64,000 nt of DNA from Phalacrocorax aristotelis (Eukaryota > Chordata > Aves > Suliformes > Phalacrocoracidae), in assembly GCF_949628215.1 (NCBI RefSeq), contig NC_134277.1, forward strand, positions 310,001 through 374,000, given 5' to 3'. A program made the position numbers and the translations under genes. The notes below the pieces were generated by a model, which had not been told where the DNA came from, made no database searches, and was given only the letters and a program-made list of their open reading frames with translations. This document shows, one piece after another, positions 50,701-58,300 of this stretch; positions within the stretch are counted from its first letter, which is position 1; each line of letters opens with the position of its first letter.

Positions 50701-50873
50701 TCCTGGGATATTGTAGGACCAAGCGGGAGCTGCAGGTCCGGGTCTCTGACTGCATCCAGCTGAGCTTCCGCAGGCGCCGGCGGCTGCTGACAGTGGAGAT
50801 GCGGCCGGCCGTGGCTGCCCCCGATTTTGGCAAGAGTTGCGATGGCTTCGTGCTTTACTGGCCCGGGAGATGA
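35670..50873 (+). CDS. MYO1G: unconventional myosin-Ig, complete gene of 22 coding exons
   Basis: MYO1G is a single-headed actin motor of haematopoietic cells that binds membranes through its tail. Exons: 35670-35764, 37121-37329, 37419-37512, 38475-38640, 38760-38813, 40015-40110, 40187-40303, 42410-42616, 42694-42839, 43345-43459, 44450-44620, 44697-44767, 45945-46019, 46120-46252, 46940-47106, 47174-47381, 48564-48787, 49646-49790, 49885-49989, 50092-50205, 50493-50647, 50717-50873. They join in one frame to 3,024 nt, 1,007 residues plus TGA (human about 1,018, from memory). Seen: P-loop GESGAGKT (102-109), switch [10 protein letters not shown] (156-164), switch II DIYGFE (384-389), TEDS residue E326 (16 before DACAK), IQ motifs about 698-745, basic TH1 tail with PH-like core about 845-960. 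MYO1D is the nearest paralogue, but [34 protein letters not shown] and QYRVMRA favour MYO1G, as does CCM2 next door. Confidence 0.95.
36171..37100. repeat. MYO1G intron 1 minisatellite, 102-bp core unit
   Basis: C-rich repeats of CCCCACAGCACCCCACAGG type fill the end of intron 1. From about 36,513 to 37,022 they settle into a 102-bp unit; the marker GCATGCATCC recurs at 36,609, 36,711, 36,813 and 36,915, and a variant at 37,017. Because 102 is a multiple of 3, all frames stay open on both strands. Confidence 0.9.
37121..37329 (+). CDS. MYO1G: MYO1G exon 2 (aa 32-102)
   Basis: It encodes [18 protein letters not shown] through [25 protein letters not shown] to the start of the P-loop (CIVISG). 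Acceptor TGTGCACAG, donor CGG|GTAGGG. Confidence 0.95.
37419..37512 (+). CDS. MYO1G: MYO1G exon 3 (aa 102-133)
   Basis: It completes the ATP-binding P-loop GESGAGKT and encodes [20 protein letters not shown]. Donor GAGAG|GTGGGT. Confidence 0.95.
37600..38455. repeat. MYO1G intron 3 degenerate G-rich minisatellite
   Basis: Imperfect repeats of GGGGTGCCCCATG.CTGTGGGGTGGT.CTGG type, with variable spacing, fill nearly the whole intron. The sense strand is G-rich. Confidence 0.85.
38475..38640 (+). CDS. MYO1G: MYO1G exon 4 (aa 133-188)
   Basis: It encodes switch I ([13 protein letters not shown]) and the [11 protein letters not shown] segment of the motor. Acceptor CACCCAG, donor AAG|GTGCGG. Confidence 0.95.
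38760..38813 (+). CDS. MYO1G: MYO1G exon 5 (aa 189-206)
   Basis: An 18-codon exon [23 protein letters not shown] is typical of MYO1G. In frame on both sides. Confidence 0.95.
38945..39845. repeat. MYO1G intron 5 minisatellite, 17-18-bp units
   Basis: Tandem GGGATCTGTGGGATGGA(A/T) and GGGATCTGTGGGATGGGAT units alternate over about 900 bases with very little divergence, pointing to a young or homogenised array. Confidence 0.95.
40015..40110 (+). CDS. MYO1G: MYO1G exon 6 (aa 207-238)
   Basis: It encodes [15 protein letters not shown] and ends at AGAGCAGT|GTGAGT. The end, with the next exon start, forms a surface loop ([11 protein letters not shown]) a few residues shorter than I remember for human MYO1G. 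Confidence 0.9.
40187..40303 (+). CDS. MYO1G: MYO1G exon 7 (aa 239-277)
   Basis: It encodes [27 protein letters not shown], a hallmark MYO1G stretch. Donor CTG|GTGAGA. The 2.1-kb intron that follows is almost all minisatellite. Confidence 0.95.
40310..40915. repeat. MYO1G intron 7 proximal repeat, about 20-bp period
   Basis: Degenerate ACCAGTACAGCCC-type units of roughly 20-30 bases form the probable ancestor of the 40-bp array that follows. Confidence 0.85.
40916..42299. repeat. MYO1G intron 7 minisatellite, 40-bp unit, about 34 copies
   Basis: A regular 40-bp unit (for example starting at 40,921, 40,961, 41,001) carries CAGCCC(A/C)GTATGTCCC then ACCACAGCCCCATACGCACC. A few units are 39 bp (CATCCCGTATG type). 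Variants alternate between CAGCCCAGTA, CAGCCCCGTA and CATCCCCGTA, and between TGTCCC and TGGCCC. Each unit contains a pyrimidine-A-CAG string that looks like a weak 3' splice site. Confidence 0.95.
42410..42616 (+). CDS. MYO1G: MYO1G exon 8 (aa 278-346)
   Basis: It encodes [11 protein letters not shown] through [18 protein letters not shown] to YARDACAK. E326 sits at the TEDS position, the acidic residue expected in a vertebrate myosin I that needs no head phosphorylation. Confidence 0.95.
42694..42839 (+). CDS. MYO1G: MYO1G exon 9 (aa 347-395)
   Basis: It encodes [15 protein letters not shown] and switch II in [16 protein letters not shown]. Donor AACAG|GTGACC. Confidence 0.95.
42850..43200. 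repeat. MYO1G intron 9 G-rich low-complexity DNA
   Basis: Irregular GGGACACGGGGGG and GAGGGGACAGGGG tracts without a fixed period; many runs of four or more G on the sense strand. Confidence 0.8.
43345..43459 (+). CDS. MYO1G: MYO1G exon 10 (aa 395-433)
   Basis: It encodes [18 protein letters not shown] to EGIAWQS and ends AGC|GTGAGG. Its last 20 or so bases with the donor form the unit head of the tandem array in intron 10. I chose the first donor because it keeps the frame into exon 11; use of the second copy adds 53 nt and a stop. Confidence 0.92.
43440..44290. repeat. MYO1G intron 10 minisatellite carrying copies of the exon 10 splice donor
   Basis: The string CATCG.CTGGCAGAGC with GTGAG after it occurs at 43,444 (the real exon end) and again at 43,497, 43,550, 43,603, 43,656, 43,708, 43,750, 43,800, 43,852, 43,903, 43,956, 44,009, 44,061, 44,111, 44,161, 44,214 and 44,267. 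That is one genuine end and 16 copies, mostly 50-53 bp apart. Two decayed copies follow at about 44,306 and 44,353. The last good copy reads AGC|GTGAGTGAG, closer to the donor consensus than the real site AGC|GTGAGG. Confidence 0.95.
44450..44620 (+). CDS. MYO1G: MYO1G exon 11 (aa 434-490)
   Basis: It encodes [20 protein letters not shown] to HPHYTSRK. Acceptor CCTCCCCAG, donor AAG|GTGCTT. Confidence 0.95.
44697..44767 (+). CDS. MYO1G: MYO1G exon 12 (aa 491-514)
   Basis: It encodes [23 protein letters not shown]. Donor GTCAC|GTGAGG. Confidence 0.95.
44800..45690. repeat. MYO1G intron 12 degenerate GGACCATGGGG repeats
   Basis: Imperfect units built on GGGACCATGGGGG, CTTGGGA and GGCCATGGGG fill most of the intron. 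Three segments (about 44,880, 45,190 and 45,520) share longer similarity, suggesting a higher-order unit of roughly 300 bases. Confidence 0.8.
45945..46019 (+). CDS. MYO1G: MYO1G exon 13 (aa 514-539)
   Basis: It encodes [24 protein letters not shown]. Acceptor CCCTCAG, donor AACAG|GTTGGG. Confidence 0.95.
46120..46252 (+). CDS. MYO1G: MYO1G exon 14 (aa 539-583)
   Basis: It encodes [20 protein letters not shown] and the [15 protein letters not shown] helix of the actin-binding region. Confidence 0.95.
46270..46810. repeat. MYO1G intron 14 minisatellite, about 24-bp units
   Basis: Repeats of AGCCAGCCTGGCATGTCCCC and AGCCAGCCAAGATGTCCCC; the sense strand is C-rich. Confidence 0.85.
46940..47106 (+). 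CDS. MYO1G: MYO1G exon 15 (aa 584-639)
   Basis: It encodes [12 protein letters not shown] through [19 protein letters not shown], the SH1-helix/converter approach. Donor CTGCG|GTATGG. Confidence 0.95.
47174..47381 (+). CDS. MYO1G: MYO1G exon 16 (aa 639-708)
   Basis: It encodes the converter ([39 protein letters not shown]) and the start of IQ1 ([11 protein letters not shown]). The following intron holds a sense-strand CR1. Confidence 0.95.
47452..48328 (+). mobile_element. CR1 LINE, 5'-truncated, in MYO1G intron 16, sense orientation
   Basis: It opens in the reverse-transcriptase region (reads ADDTKLG with an intact first Asp, then [19 protein letters not shown]) and continues through the GC-rich 3' part to the typical end CCAACCTTAATGATTCTGTG. 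It is very similar to the copies at 4,711, 14,380, 21,619 and 30,152. Confidence 0.9.
48564..48787 (+). CDS. MYO1G: MYO1G exon 17 (aa 709-783)
   Basis: It completes IQ1 ([12 protein letters not shown]) and encodes a second light-chain-binding stretch ([19 protein letters not shown]), then the start of the TH1 tail. Confidence 0.95.
48830..49620. repeat. MYO1G intron 17 degenerate GGGATGTGGGAC repeat
   Basis: Short G-rich units (GGGATGTGGGACGGGGAC and variants) with no single fixed period cover nearly the whole intron. Confidence 0.85.
49646..49790 (+). CDS. MYO1G: MYO1G exon 18 (aa 783-831)
   Basis: It encodes the basic [20 protein letters not shown] and [14 protein letters not shown] of the TH1 tail. 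Confidence 0.95.
49885..49989 (+). CDS. MYO1G: MYO1G exon 19 (aa 832-866)
   Basis: It encodes [18 protein letters not shown] and [14 protein letters not shown], entering the PH-like lipid-binding core. Confidence 0.95.
50092..50205 (+). CDS. MYO1G: MYO1G exon 20 (aa 867-904)
   Basis: It encodes [20 protein letters not shown] and [12 protein letters not shown]. This is the conserved basic strand pair of the myosin I PH-like domain that contacts phosphoinositides. Confidence 0.95.
50493..50647 (+). CDS. MYO1G: MYO1G exon 21 (aa 905-956)
   Basis: It encodes [20 protein letters not shown] and [17 protein letters not shown]. Donor CGAGC|GTGAGT. Confidence 0.95.
50717..50873 (+). CDS. MYO1G: MYO1G exon 22 (aa 956-1007 and stop)
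   Basis: It encodes [20 protein letters not shown] through [17 protein letters not shown] and TGA at 50,871-50,873. Acceptor ATATTGTAG. Confidence 0.95.
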
Positions 50874-50936
50874 GACCCCACTGCGGCCCCGTCACACATG
50901 GTCCAGCAGTCCCGCTGGGGTGATGCCAAAGCCAGC

Positions 50937-50958
50937 AATAAATACCACCAGGAATAAA
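50937..50958 (+). terminator. MYO1G: MYO1G polyadenylation signals (two AATAAA)
   Basis: AATAAA at 50,937-50,942 and again at 50,953-50,958, 64 and 80 bases after the stop codon. The 3' UTR is therefore probably only about 100 nt. Confidence 0.75.
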
Positions 50959-51174
50959 GAGCTGGATGGGATCCCCACAGCCTCACTCTTCCAGGCATGG
51001 CCGGGACCCTCAGGTGCCCCAGCAGCCCCAGCACGGGGCTGGGTTCCCCCCAAAACATCTGCCCCAGGTCGGATGCGGTGGGATGGGGCAGGAAGGGTGT
51101 GGGATGGGGTGGGACAGGCAGGGGCGGGTGGGAGCTGGCACCCACCGCACCCCTACCTACCCCTCTTGGGGGCA

Positions 51175-51505
51175 CAATATCCCTGACACCCAGCGTCCCA
51201 ATGTCCCCATATCCTGGTGTCCCCTTGCCCTGGGTCCCAATATCCCTGACATCCTTTTGTCCCGGATCCCAATGTCCTCATGTCCCTATGGCCTGATGTC
51301 CCCATGTCCCAGAACCTGACATCCCTGGTGTCCCTGTGTCCTCATGGCCTTGTGTCCCAGTTCCCGGTGTCCCTGACACCCAGTATGCTGATGTCCCCGT
51401 GTCCTGGTGCCCCCATGTCCCGACTCCTGATACCCCGGACACCCAGTGTCCTGACATCCCTGTGTCCCGTGTCCTGATGTCCCCAACACCTGGTGTCCCC
51501 GTGCC
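51175..51505. repeat. intergenic TGTCCC-rich degenerate repeat
   Basis: Units such as CCCTGACACCCAGTGTCCC and CCTGATGTCCCCATGTCC recur irregularly just downstream of MYO1G. Confidence 0.75.
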
Positions 51506-51716
51506 CAGGGAGCGATGGATGGGAAAACGGGGGATTTTTCCCGGGTGGAAGACGGTGGCCCCCGTCCCACCAGTGCCTGGGAAGTGTTTGGCACGTGGGG
51601 AGCTGCCAGTTGATCCCTCGACGGGCCAATTCCCCCAAGGCCCTGGAAGCCGTTGCCCTTCCCAAGGGATGCATTTCATCCCCCCGGCTGAGGTCATGCG
51701 CGACACAACCGGTGGT

Positions 51717-51722
51717 TTTATT
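51717..51722 (-). terminator. possible minus-strand polyA signal
   Basis: TTTATT on the plus strand is AATAAA on the minus strand, in a locally AT-rich pocket (51,712-51,745) within GC-rich DNA. A short transcript running leftward from the PTPN23 promoter could end here; I see no convincing coding sequence for it. Confidence 0.2.
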
Positions 51723-51774
51723 TTACACCGTTTAATGTATGACATTGGCCAGGGGCCGGGGAGGAGGGGCAGGG

Positions 51775-51945
51775 GGTCGGCTGGGTATTGCTGGAGCCTG
51801 CTGGCCCCGAGGGGGGTTCCCAAATGGCTGGGGGGAACTGGGGGCCTGGGGGAACGAAGGCCGGGGGGAACCGGGGACGGGGGGAACCAGGTCCAGGGGG
51901 AACCGGGGGCGGAAGGAAGCAGGCCTGGGGGAACCGGGCCTGAGT
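51775..51945. repeat. GGGGGAACCGGG short tandem repeat
   Basis: About ten degenerate units of 15-20 bases built on GGGGGAACCGGG and GGCCTGGGGGAAC lie just upstream of the X-box cluster. Confidence 0.75.
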
Positions 51946-51955
51946 GAGGCCGACC

Positions 51956-52178
51956 GTTGCTATAGGAACCGCCCGTACCCTCCCCGGGGGCGGAGCGTCG
52001 CCATAGGAACTGCCGTCTCCTCCTATCACCGAGCGAGGCGTCGCTATGGGAACGGCGCTTGCCACGCCTAGGGGCGGGGTGTCGCCGTAGGAACCGCCGT
52101 CTCCTCCTATCAGCGAGCGAGGCGTCGCTATGGGAACGGCTCTTGCCGCGCCTAGGGGCGGGGTGTCGCCATGGGAAC
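51956..52178 (+). promoter_or_regulatory. PTPN23: cluster of six RFX/X-box-like sites at the PTPN23 promoter
   Basis: Six 14-mers fit GTYGCYRTRGGAAC, an approximate X-box (RFX consensus GTTGCCATGGAAAC type): 51,956, 51,997, 52,040, 52,081, 52,124 and 52,165. All point the same way. They end about 124 bases before the PTPN23 ATG. RFX factors bind such imperfect inverted repeats; whether they bind here is inference. Confidence 0.6.
51997..52164. repeat. 84-bp tandem duplication in the PTPN23 promoter
   Basis: Copy 1 (51,997-52,080) and copy 2 (52,081-52,164) are the same length and differ at only a few positions. A third copy starts with the X-box at 52,165 and then diverges. Each unit contains two X-box-like sites and a GGGGCGGGG box. 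Confidence 0.9.
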
Positions 52179-52301
52179 GCCGCCGGAGGGGGCGTGGCGG
52201 CGGCGCCGGAAGGGGCGTGGCGGCAGGGGGCGGGAGGACTCGGTTTCCCGTGAGGCGGCAGGAGCGGTTCCGGCGGGCGGCTCCGGCGGGCGCAGGCCGG
52301 G

Positions 52302-52385
52302 ATGGAGGCCGTGCCCCGCATGCCCATGATCTGGCTCGACCTCAAGGAAGCCGGGGAGTTCGCGTTCAACGCCGCTGTCAAGAAG
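52302..52385 (+). CDS. PTPN23: PTPN23 exon 1 (aa 1-28)
   Basis: MEAVPRMPMIWLDLKEAGEF to AAVKK, ending AAG|GTGAGG. Good start context (GGGATGG). Confidence 0.95.
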
Positions 52386-55300
52386 GTGAGGTCATGGAAG
52401 GGGCGGTTGGGGCCTGCGAGGGTTCCTGGGGGGGCGAGAGGGGCCCGTGAGGGAGGGGTCTGGGCCTGTGAGGGGGTGTTTGGGGCCTGTGAGGGAGAGG
52501 AGCGCTTGTGGGGAGGGTTGAGGGGTGTCTGTGAAGGGTGTGGGCGCTGGGAAGGGGAATCTGTGAGGCCTGGGGGAGGGGGAGAGGTTGGGGGGGTTGG
52601 AGAAGAAGGGTCTGCGAGGGGTGCGAGGTAGGAGGAGTGTTTGGGGGGGTTTGGGAAGGCGAGTCTGTGAGGCCTGGGGAGGAGGGGGGGTCTCTGAGAG
52701 GCCTGTGAGGGAGGGGTTACTCGGGGTGGGGGTCTCAGGGGTCTCTGTGAGGGGTGTTTGGGGTCTGTGAGGATGAGGAGTGCGTGCCTGGGGGGATGGG
52801 CAGGGAGGAATGTGAGGCTGGGGGGGGTGTTTGGAGGGGGAGGGAGGGGAGGTGCTTGGGGAGATGGAGAGGGGGGTCTGTTGGGGGTCTGTGAGGCCTG
52901 GGAGGGAGGACGGTGCTTTGGGAGGCCTTTGGGGGGTGTCAGTGGCTCTGTGGGTGGTGTGGAGGGGTCTGCGAGAATGAGGAGTGCTTGAGGGAGGAAG
53001 AGGGGCTCTGTGGAGGATGTTTGGGGGTCTGCAAAGGAGAGGAGTGCATAGGGCAGGGGGAGGTTGGAGGGTCCGGGGGCCATGTGTTTGGGGTGTGGGG
53101 AGTCTTTAGGGTGCAGAGGGTCAGGGATTTTTGGGGCAGCCTGGGTTTATTGCTGGGGATGTTTGGGGGCTCTGTGGGTCAGGGTGTCGGGGGGGTCAGG
53201 AGGTGGGGGGGCTGGGACAGGGCCCTGGGGGCCCTGGGGCAGGGAGGAGGGTGAGCCATGGTGCCTCATCACCCCGTGGTAACTCTGGCGTGGCACGGCG
53301 GGGCAAGGGCACAAGTGCATCTGTGCTCCCCTCAGTTCCCCTCAAGCTTGGCCCTGCTTGTTTTGCTGCCTCCTCAGGGCTGCAGGACCTTCCTCGGTGG
53401 CCAGGGTCAGTGGGGGGGTCCGTGCTAACAGGGTGCTATGGGGTTTGGGGAGGGGGGAGTCCCTGGAGCGCTCCCCAGCCCGGGCAGAGCCTTCCCCAGC
53501 CGCCTCCAGGCTGAGCGGTGAGTTGGCAAGTCCGTCCCCGCCGCATGTGACCGCTCTGACTCCCGGCTCCCGCCGCCGGATCCAGCCTCCACCGGCAGCA
53601 GTCGTTGTTCACGCTGCGGCGGGTCCTGTTAGGAGATCTGGGTTGGCGACGGCCGATTCCTTGCGCCTCCTTTCCCTCCGCTCCTGCATGTAAAAGGGGG
53701 GGCCAGGAGGGGGGAGCTGGTTCTCCCACCACCAGCAGCCCAGGCTAATCATCAGGCGCTTAAAAGCCCCAACCCCTTCACAGTGGTGTCGGAGGAAGGT
53801 TGAGAGTCTGGCGGGTGCGAGGTGACGGGCTCCTTCCTTCGTGGAGGCCACCGAGGGGGACAGGACCTGCCCTCGCGATGAACCGATGGCTTAAGGGAGG
53901 TGAAATACTTAATTAAGCAGCTGTAAACAAGCTCCACCTCTGACTGGCGTTTCCTAGTGCTGCCTACGGATGAAAAGTACAATTTGTTGATATGGAAGGA
54001 GGGATGGGAGGTGTTTCTTCTGCGTTAATGCCACCACCTGCTTCCTGCCCCGCTGGTTTTTGGGGTGCTGAGGGGGAATGGCATCCTTTCAGACCCCAGC
54101 AGCGGTGTTAGCGTGATGGGGAACATCCCTGTTCCAGGAGGAAGGTGTTGCGGGACCGCTGAGCTGAGTCATGTCGTGCCGGGACAAGGTGCGGCGGGCC
54201 GTCAGTGTGGCTCCGGCCCTGCCGTGCCTGCCCGCCAGCGCCAGGGGGACGGTGGCCTCCAAGTCCGAGCTGCGCCAGAGGGACGGTGGCTTATCAAAAG
54301 CGGGCTGATTAGGGAATTCCTGTGCACAGCAGCAGGTGGAAACCTGTTTTGTGAGCCAGGCTTCCCTGTGGATGTTTGATGGAAAGGGTGCTGTTTTGCT
54401 GGCTCACTAGAACTGACAGGGAATAAAAACCTGGCGCCCTGGTCGAAACAGAAAGGGAAGAGAAGAAACTTCCCTCATTTCTCCAGCGCTGACCTGCGCT
54501 TAAGTGGCAGAAGGTGCAGGCTGCCCTTCGTGTGTCCCCAACCTTCCATAGCTGGGCTGGGGTGGATCGAGCTGCCGGTGCCTGCCTGAGCTGGGGCAGC
54601 CTGGGGCTGTGGGTCCCCGACTCTCCCCTGCAGCTGCTGGGAAGGTTGGATGAATTCCTGCCCGGACCCTTGGAGGATCCCGAGCTGCCCATGGCCAGGC
54701 AGCCCTGTGCTTGCTGACAGCATCGTGATCCGAGGGATAGCGAAACCCTCACTAGAGGCAGGTCTGGGGAGCTCCGCTTCCTCTGCCATGGTGGGGAGAC
54801 ATAGCTCATCACCAAGTGCCTTCCTTAGGGACGCCAGAGCATTTTTATTTTTTAATGAACACTTTTGGCTGAGCCTGGCTCCAACTCCGCTCCGTACCGA
54901 GCGAGAAGCCTCTGGCGGGGGCTGCGGCGCTGTGCTGCTTGGCATAGGCATGCGCTACCCTGTTTCGTTTCCCTTTCGGCCCCCGCCGTGGTGAGCTGCC
55001 TCCTGGCCAGCCGCCAGCACGGCGTTCACCCTCTGACAGTCAGTGTGAGGCTTTGCTTTCATCCAAGCTCAGAGGGGTATTGGGCATGAATCCGGAGTGA
55101 CTTCAGCTCGGTCTATCCTGTTGGCTGGTGACTCCTTGGGATCTTGCAGCCACTTCATTCTGGCTTTTCCCTGGAATACCTGGGGCTTTGCTTCCGGACG
55201 TTGTCTCTGCAGGACCCTGCGCCTGGCTTTGCGTTACGCTGAGGTTCAGCAGGAACTGGGTGAGATTTGGGGCATTTTGGAGGGCAAATAAGCTCCCAAC

Positions 55301-58300
55301 CAGGAGCTGCAAGGCCCCGAGCCAGCGCTTGCCCCTTTGTGCTGCCAGACCCGCTGCGGGGGCTTCTCCCAGGCTTCCCGGGCAAGCTGCCAGTTGTAGT
55401 TCTGGTACGGGGCTAAAGTCAACTTTTGGGTGTCGGACAGGGCCAGTCTCTCACCCCTTTCTTCCCTTTCCAGTTTGTCTTGAAGAACTATGGAGAGAAC
55501 CCAGAGAACTACAATGAGGAGCTGCGGAAGCTGGAGGTTCTCCGGCAGGTAAGCCAGGCTCCGTCCCCAGTTGCCCTGGTGAGGCCTGCCAGTGCCAGAG
55601 CCGAACCACGGGGGCTGGTTTGTCACCTGCTCCGCGCTCGAGGACGTGTCTGCCGGCTCCCTCCACTTCCCTTCACCAGGAGCTGTGCCAGAATGCTGCC
55701 GCTGCTATTCTTCCTCACCAGTGACCCACAGACTAAACTTCTGGCAGCCGGGCTGCGTGCTGGGCTCCCCAAGGCTTCCCAAGGAGTGTGCAGGGGTTGG
55801 GCGTTAGGGCTCTGCTCTCTCCGCTTCCCTGAATTTGGGGGGTTTTGTGTTGGATACACGTTCCCTGTTGGGTGGAAGGAATCGCCTTGTTCAGCTGGGC
55901 CGGTGCCTGAGTTCTTTGCAGTGAATAAATTGTCACTTTTCTCTCAGGTTTGGATACTTGTGTTAGTCACCGGGGTCATCAATTTGGGGGCCACTGAGCG
56001 AGTTAGAGACAGCCTTGGCCCCAGACTGCTGGTAGCTGAAACATGGGTGGGGAAACCGGCTGGAGACAGCAGAGACCCTCCCCGAGATGGTGCCGGTTTG
56101 TACCGTGCCGTAGGTTTTGTAGTGAGGCCATAAGCCTGATGCACAGGATGGAGCTGGGGTCACCCGTGGTGTTGGCACTGGGGTCTTCTCACCAGCGTCT
56201 CCAAAGCACAGCGGTGGTCTGCTGACAGGCTTGGAGGTGGGTGGGCTGCTCAGACACCCCCAGCCTGGGATCTGGGGAGCTCTGCCCTCCACCCATGGGT
56301 GTAAACCTGAAGCAGGAGGTTGAGAAACCTCTCTAGGGTCTCCTGCTCTTCCCTTCCTTCTCCTGACACAGCTTCACTGTAGCAGCGGGTCCCGTGGCCT
56401 GTCCAGGACACCCCCTTGTCAGTCGCTCCCCAGTTCCTCTTGTTCATTTCACCCGTAGGAGCCCATGCTGGGGAGAGCAGAGACTCTTCCTCCCTGAACC
56501 AGTTGCTCCGGATCCATAAAGCGGCTTCCTTCAGCCTCATGTTTAGGCAAACAGACCTGTTTTGCTACCTGTGTTACACAGGTGTTTTCCAAAGGCCTTG
56601 CTTCATCCCGGAGGAGCCAGCTGGTGCCCGGCTCTGGCCATCCCCTCCTGCCTGCGGATCTCACCATGAATCAGGCAGGCTCCTATTCCTGCCTGACACA
56701 TCGCCCATGAGCGCAATCCTGTCCCTGGGGTAACCTCTTCCTCCTCTCCCCTCCAGAGCGCTGTCAACGTGCCCAGGGACTTTGAGGGCTGCAGCACGCT
56801 GCGGAAGTACTTTGGCCAACTCCACTACCTGCAGAGCCGCATCCCCATGGGCGCTGAGCAGGAGGCGGCGGTCCCCATCGCGTGGTGAGGAAGACCCTCT
56901 TTCCTCTTACCCTCTCCAGAGAGGGGCTCGGGCATCGCTGGCGGGAGGATCGGCTCCCAGCAGGTGCTTCCTAGAATGCAGAGGCTGACCCAAAGCAGAG
57001 CAGCTGCTCCCTCTTCCCTACACACGTCCTTTGCCGGCATCCAATACGCTCCTCCCCGAAGCCTGTCGGCTGTAGCTGGGTGGCACGGGGGTGTCCTGGG
57101 ACCCCTTGGGAAACAACCTCCAGGCCTGGGGATCTGGCAGGGTGTTGGAGCTGAGCCGTCGGGCAACGCGAGGCAGTAGCTGGCTCTGAGGAGACGTGGG
57201 ACGGTGTCACCACGCGAGGTGACAGTGCTGAGATCCCCCAGCACAGCGGAGTCGCGTGGCCGCATGTAAACGGGGTGCCTCTGTGCTCGCGAAGCCAAAA
57301 CGAGCCCGCTGGGCAGAGAGGGACCCTCCCACCACCTCTGGCACCTTGCTTCGACGTGCAGGGTGATGCCAGGCAGGGAGGGCCCCTTCTCCAAACCTCT
57401 GAGAGAGTGCATCTCCTGACAGCACCTTTTCCTGCCACGTGGCTTCTCTCTTTGCAGGACTGAGATCTTCTCTGGCAAGACGGTGACTCACGAGGACATC
57501 AAGTACGAGCAGGCGTGCATCCTCTACAACCTGGGTAAGGACCTGGGGGACTGGCTGCGGCTCTGGGTGCGAGGGATCCTTGTCTCCAGGAGGATCCGGG
57601 CCCTCCTCTCTGCCTGAGCTCCGTGTCAGCCTTTCTTGGTGCTGCCGAGGCCGTGGCTCAGCCTTGTCATGCCTCTGCCCCTCCGTGGGGCTGGGTGCTC
57701 AACGTCGGAGTTTGCACGAGCAGTTGCCTTTGGTTTTCATCTCCTTTCCTTCCAGTTGGAGCACACCCTGGCCATGCACTGCCCTCCTCTCGGTCAGTGG
57801 TTGCACCAAGGAGGCTGACATCAGGTTGTGACATTACAAATGCCCTTTCTGGCACGGTGACAGCCTCCATCAGGCTTTGTCTGACTCCTGCAGCATCCCA
57901 CCTCCTCAAAAGCAGAAAATGGGTGGAAAAGATCTAATCTAACACTTTTTCCCCGACCTGTGCTCTCCAGCCATGGACAGTCACGGCTCAGAGTGGGGTG
58001 AGGGGTTTTGGCTCCAGCCCCAAAGGGAAGGTGACGCTCAGCCCCTGGACACAGTTAGCGCAGCTGAAAACCCTCCCTGGCACCAGGGCTGCCCCTTTTG
58101 CCGCGGCTCGGGAGTGGCTGCGCTCTCCCAGCCAACTGAGTGCAGGTTTAAACCCCACGCGCTGCTTGGCCCAAGGCATCGGGAGCTGATGTGGTGCCCA
58201 GGCCCCTTTCGAGAGGCGGCTGCTCCCTGAAGTTGGTAGAAACCCATCTGTTAAACCAGGAGGGTGTTAGACAGTCACTTGTTAATATTGAGGATTTATT

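Noticed and set aside
35670-50873. MYO1D instead of MYO1G
   Set aside because: The N-terminus and [13 protein letters not shown] fit both, but the converter, IQ1 ([15 protein letters not shown]), tail and CCM2 neighbour all fit MYO1G better.
51278-53083. 601-codon minus-strand open frame across the PTPN23 promoter
   Set aside because: Proline/serine-rich translation of GC-rich promoter and repeats, antisense to PTPN23 exon 1, with no recognisable domain.
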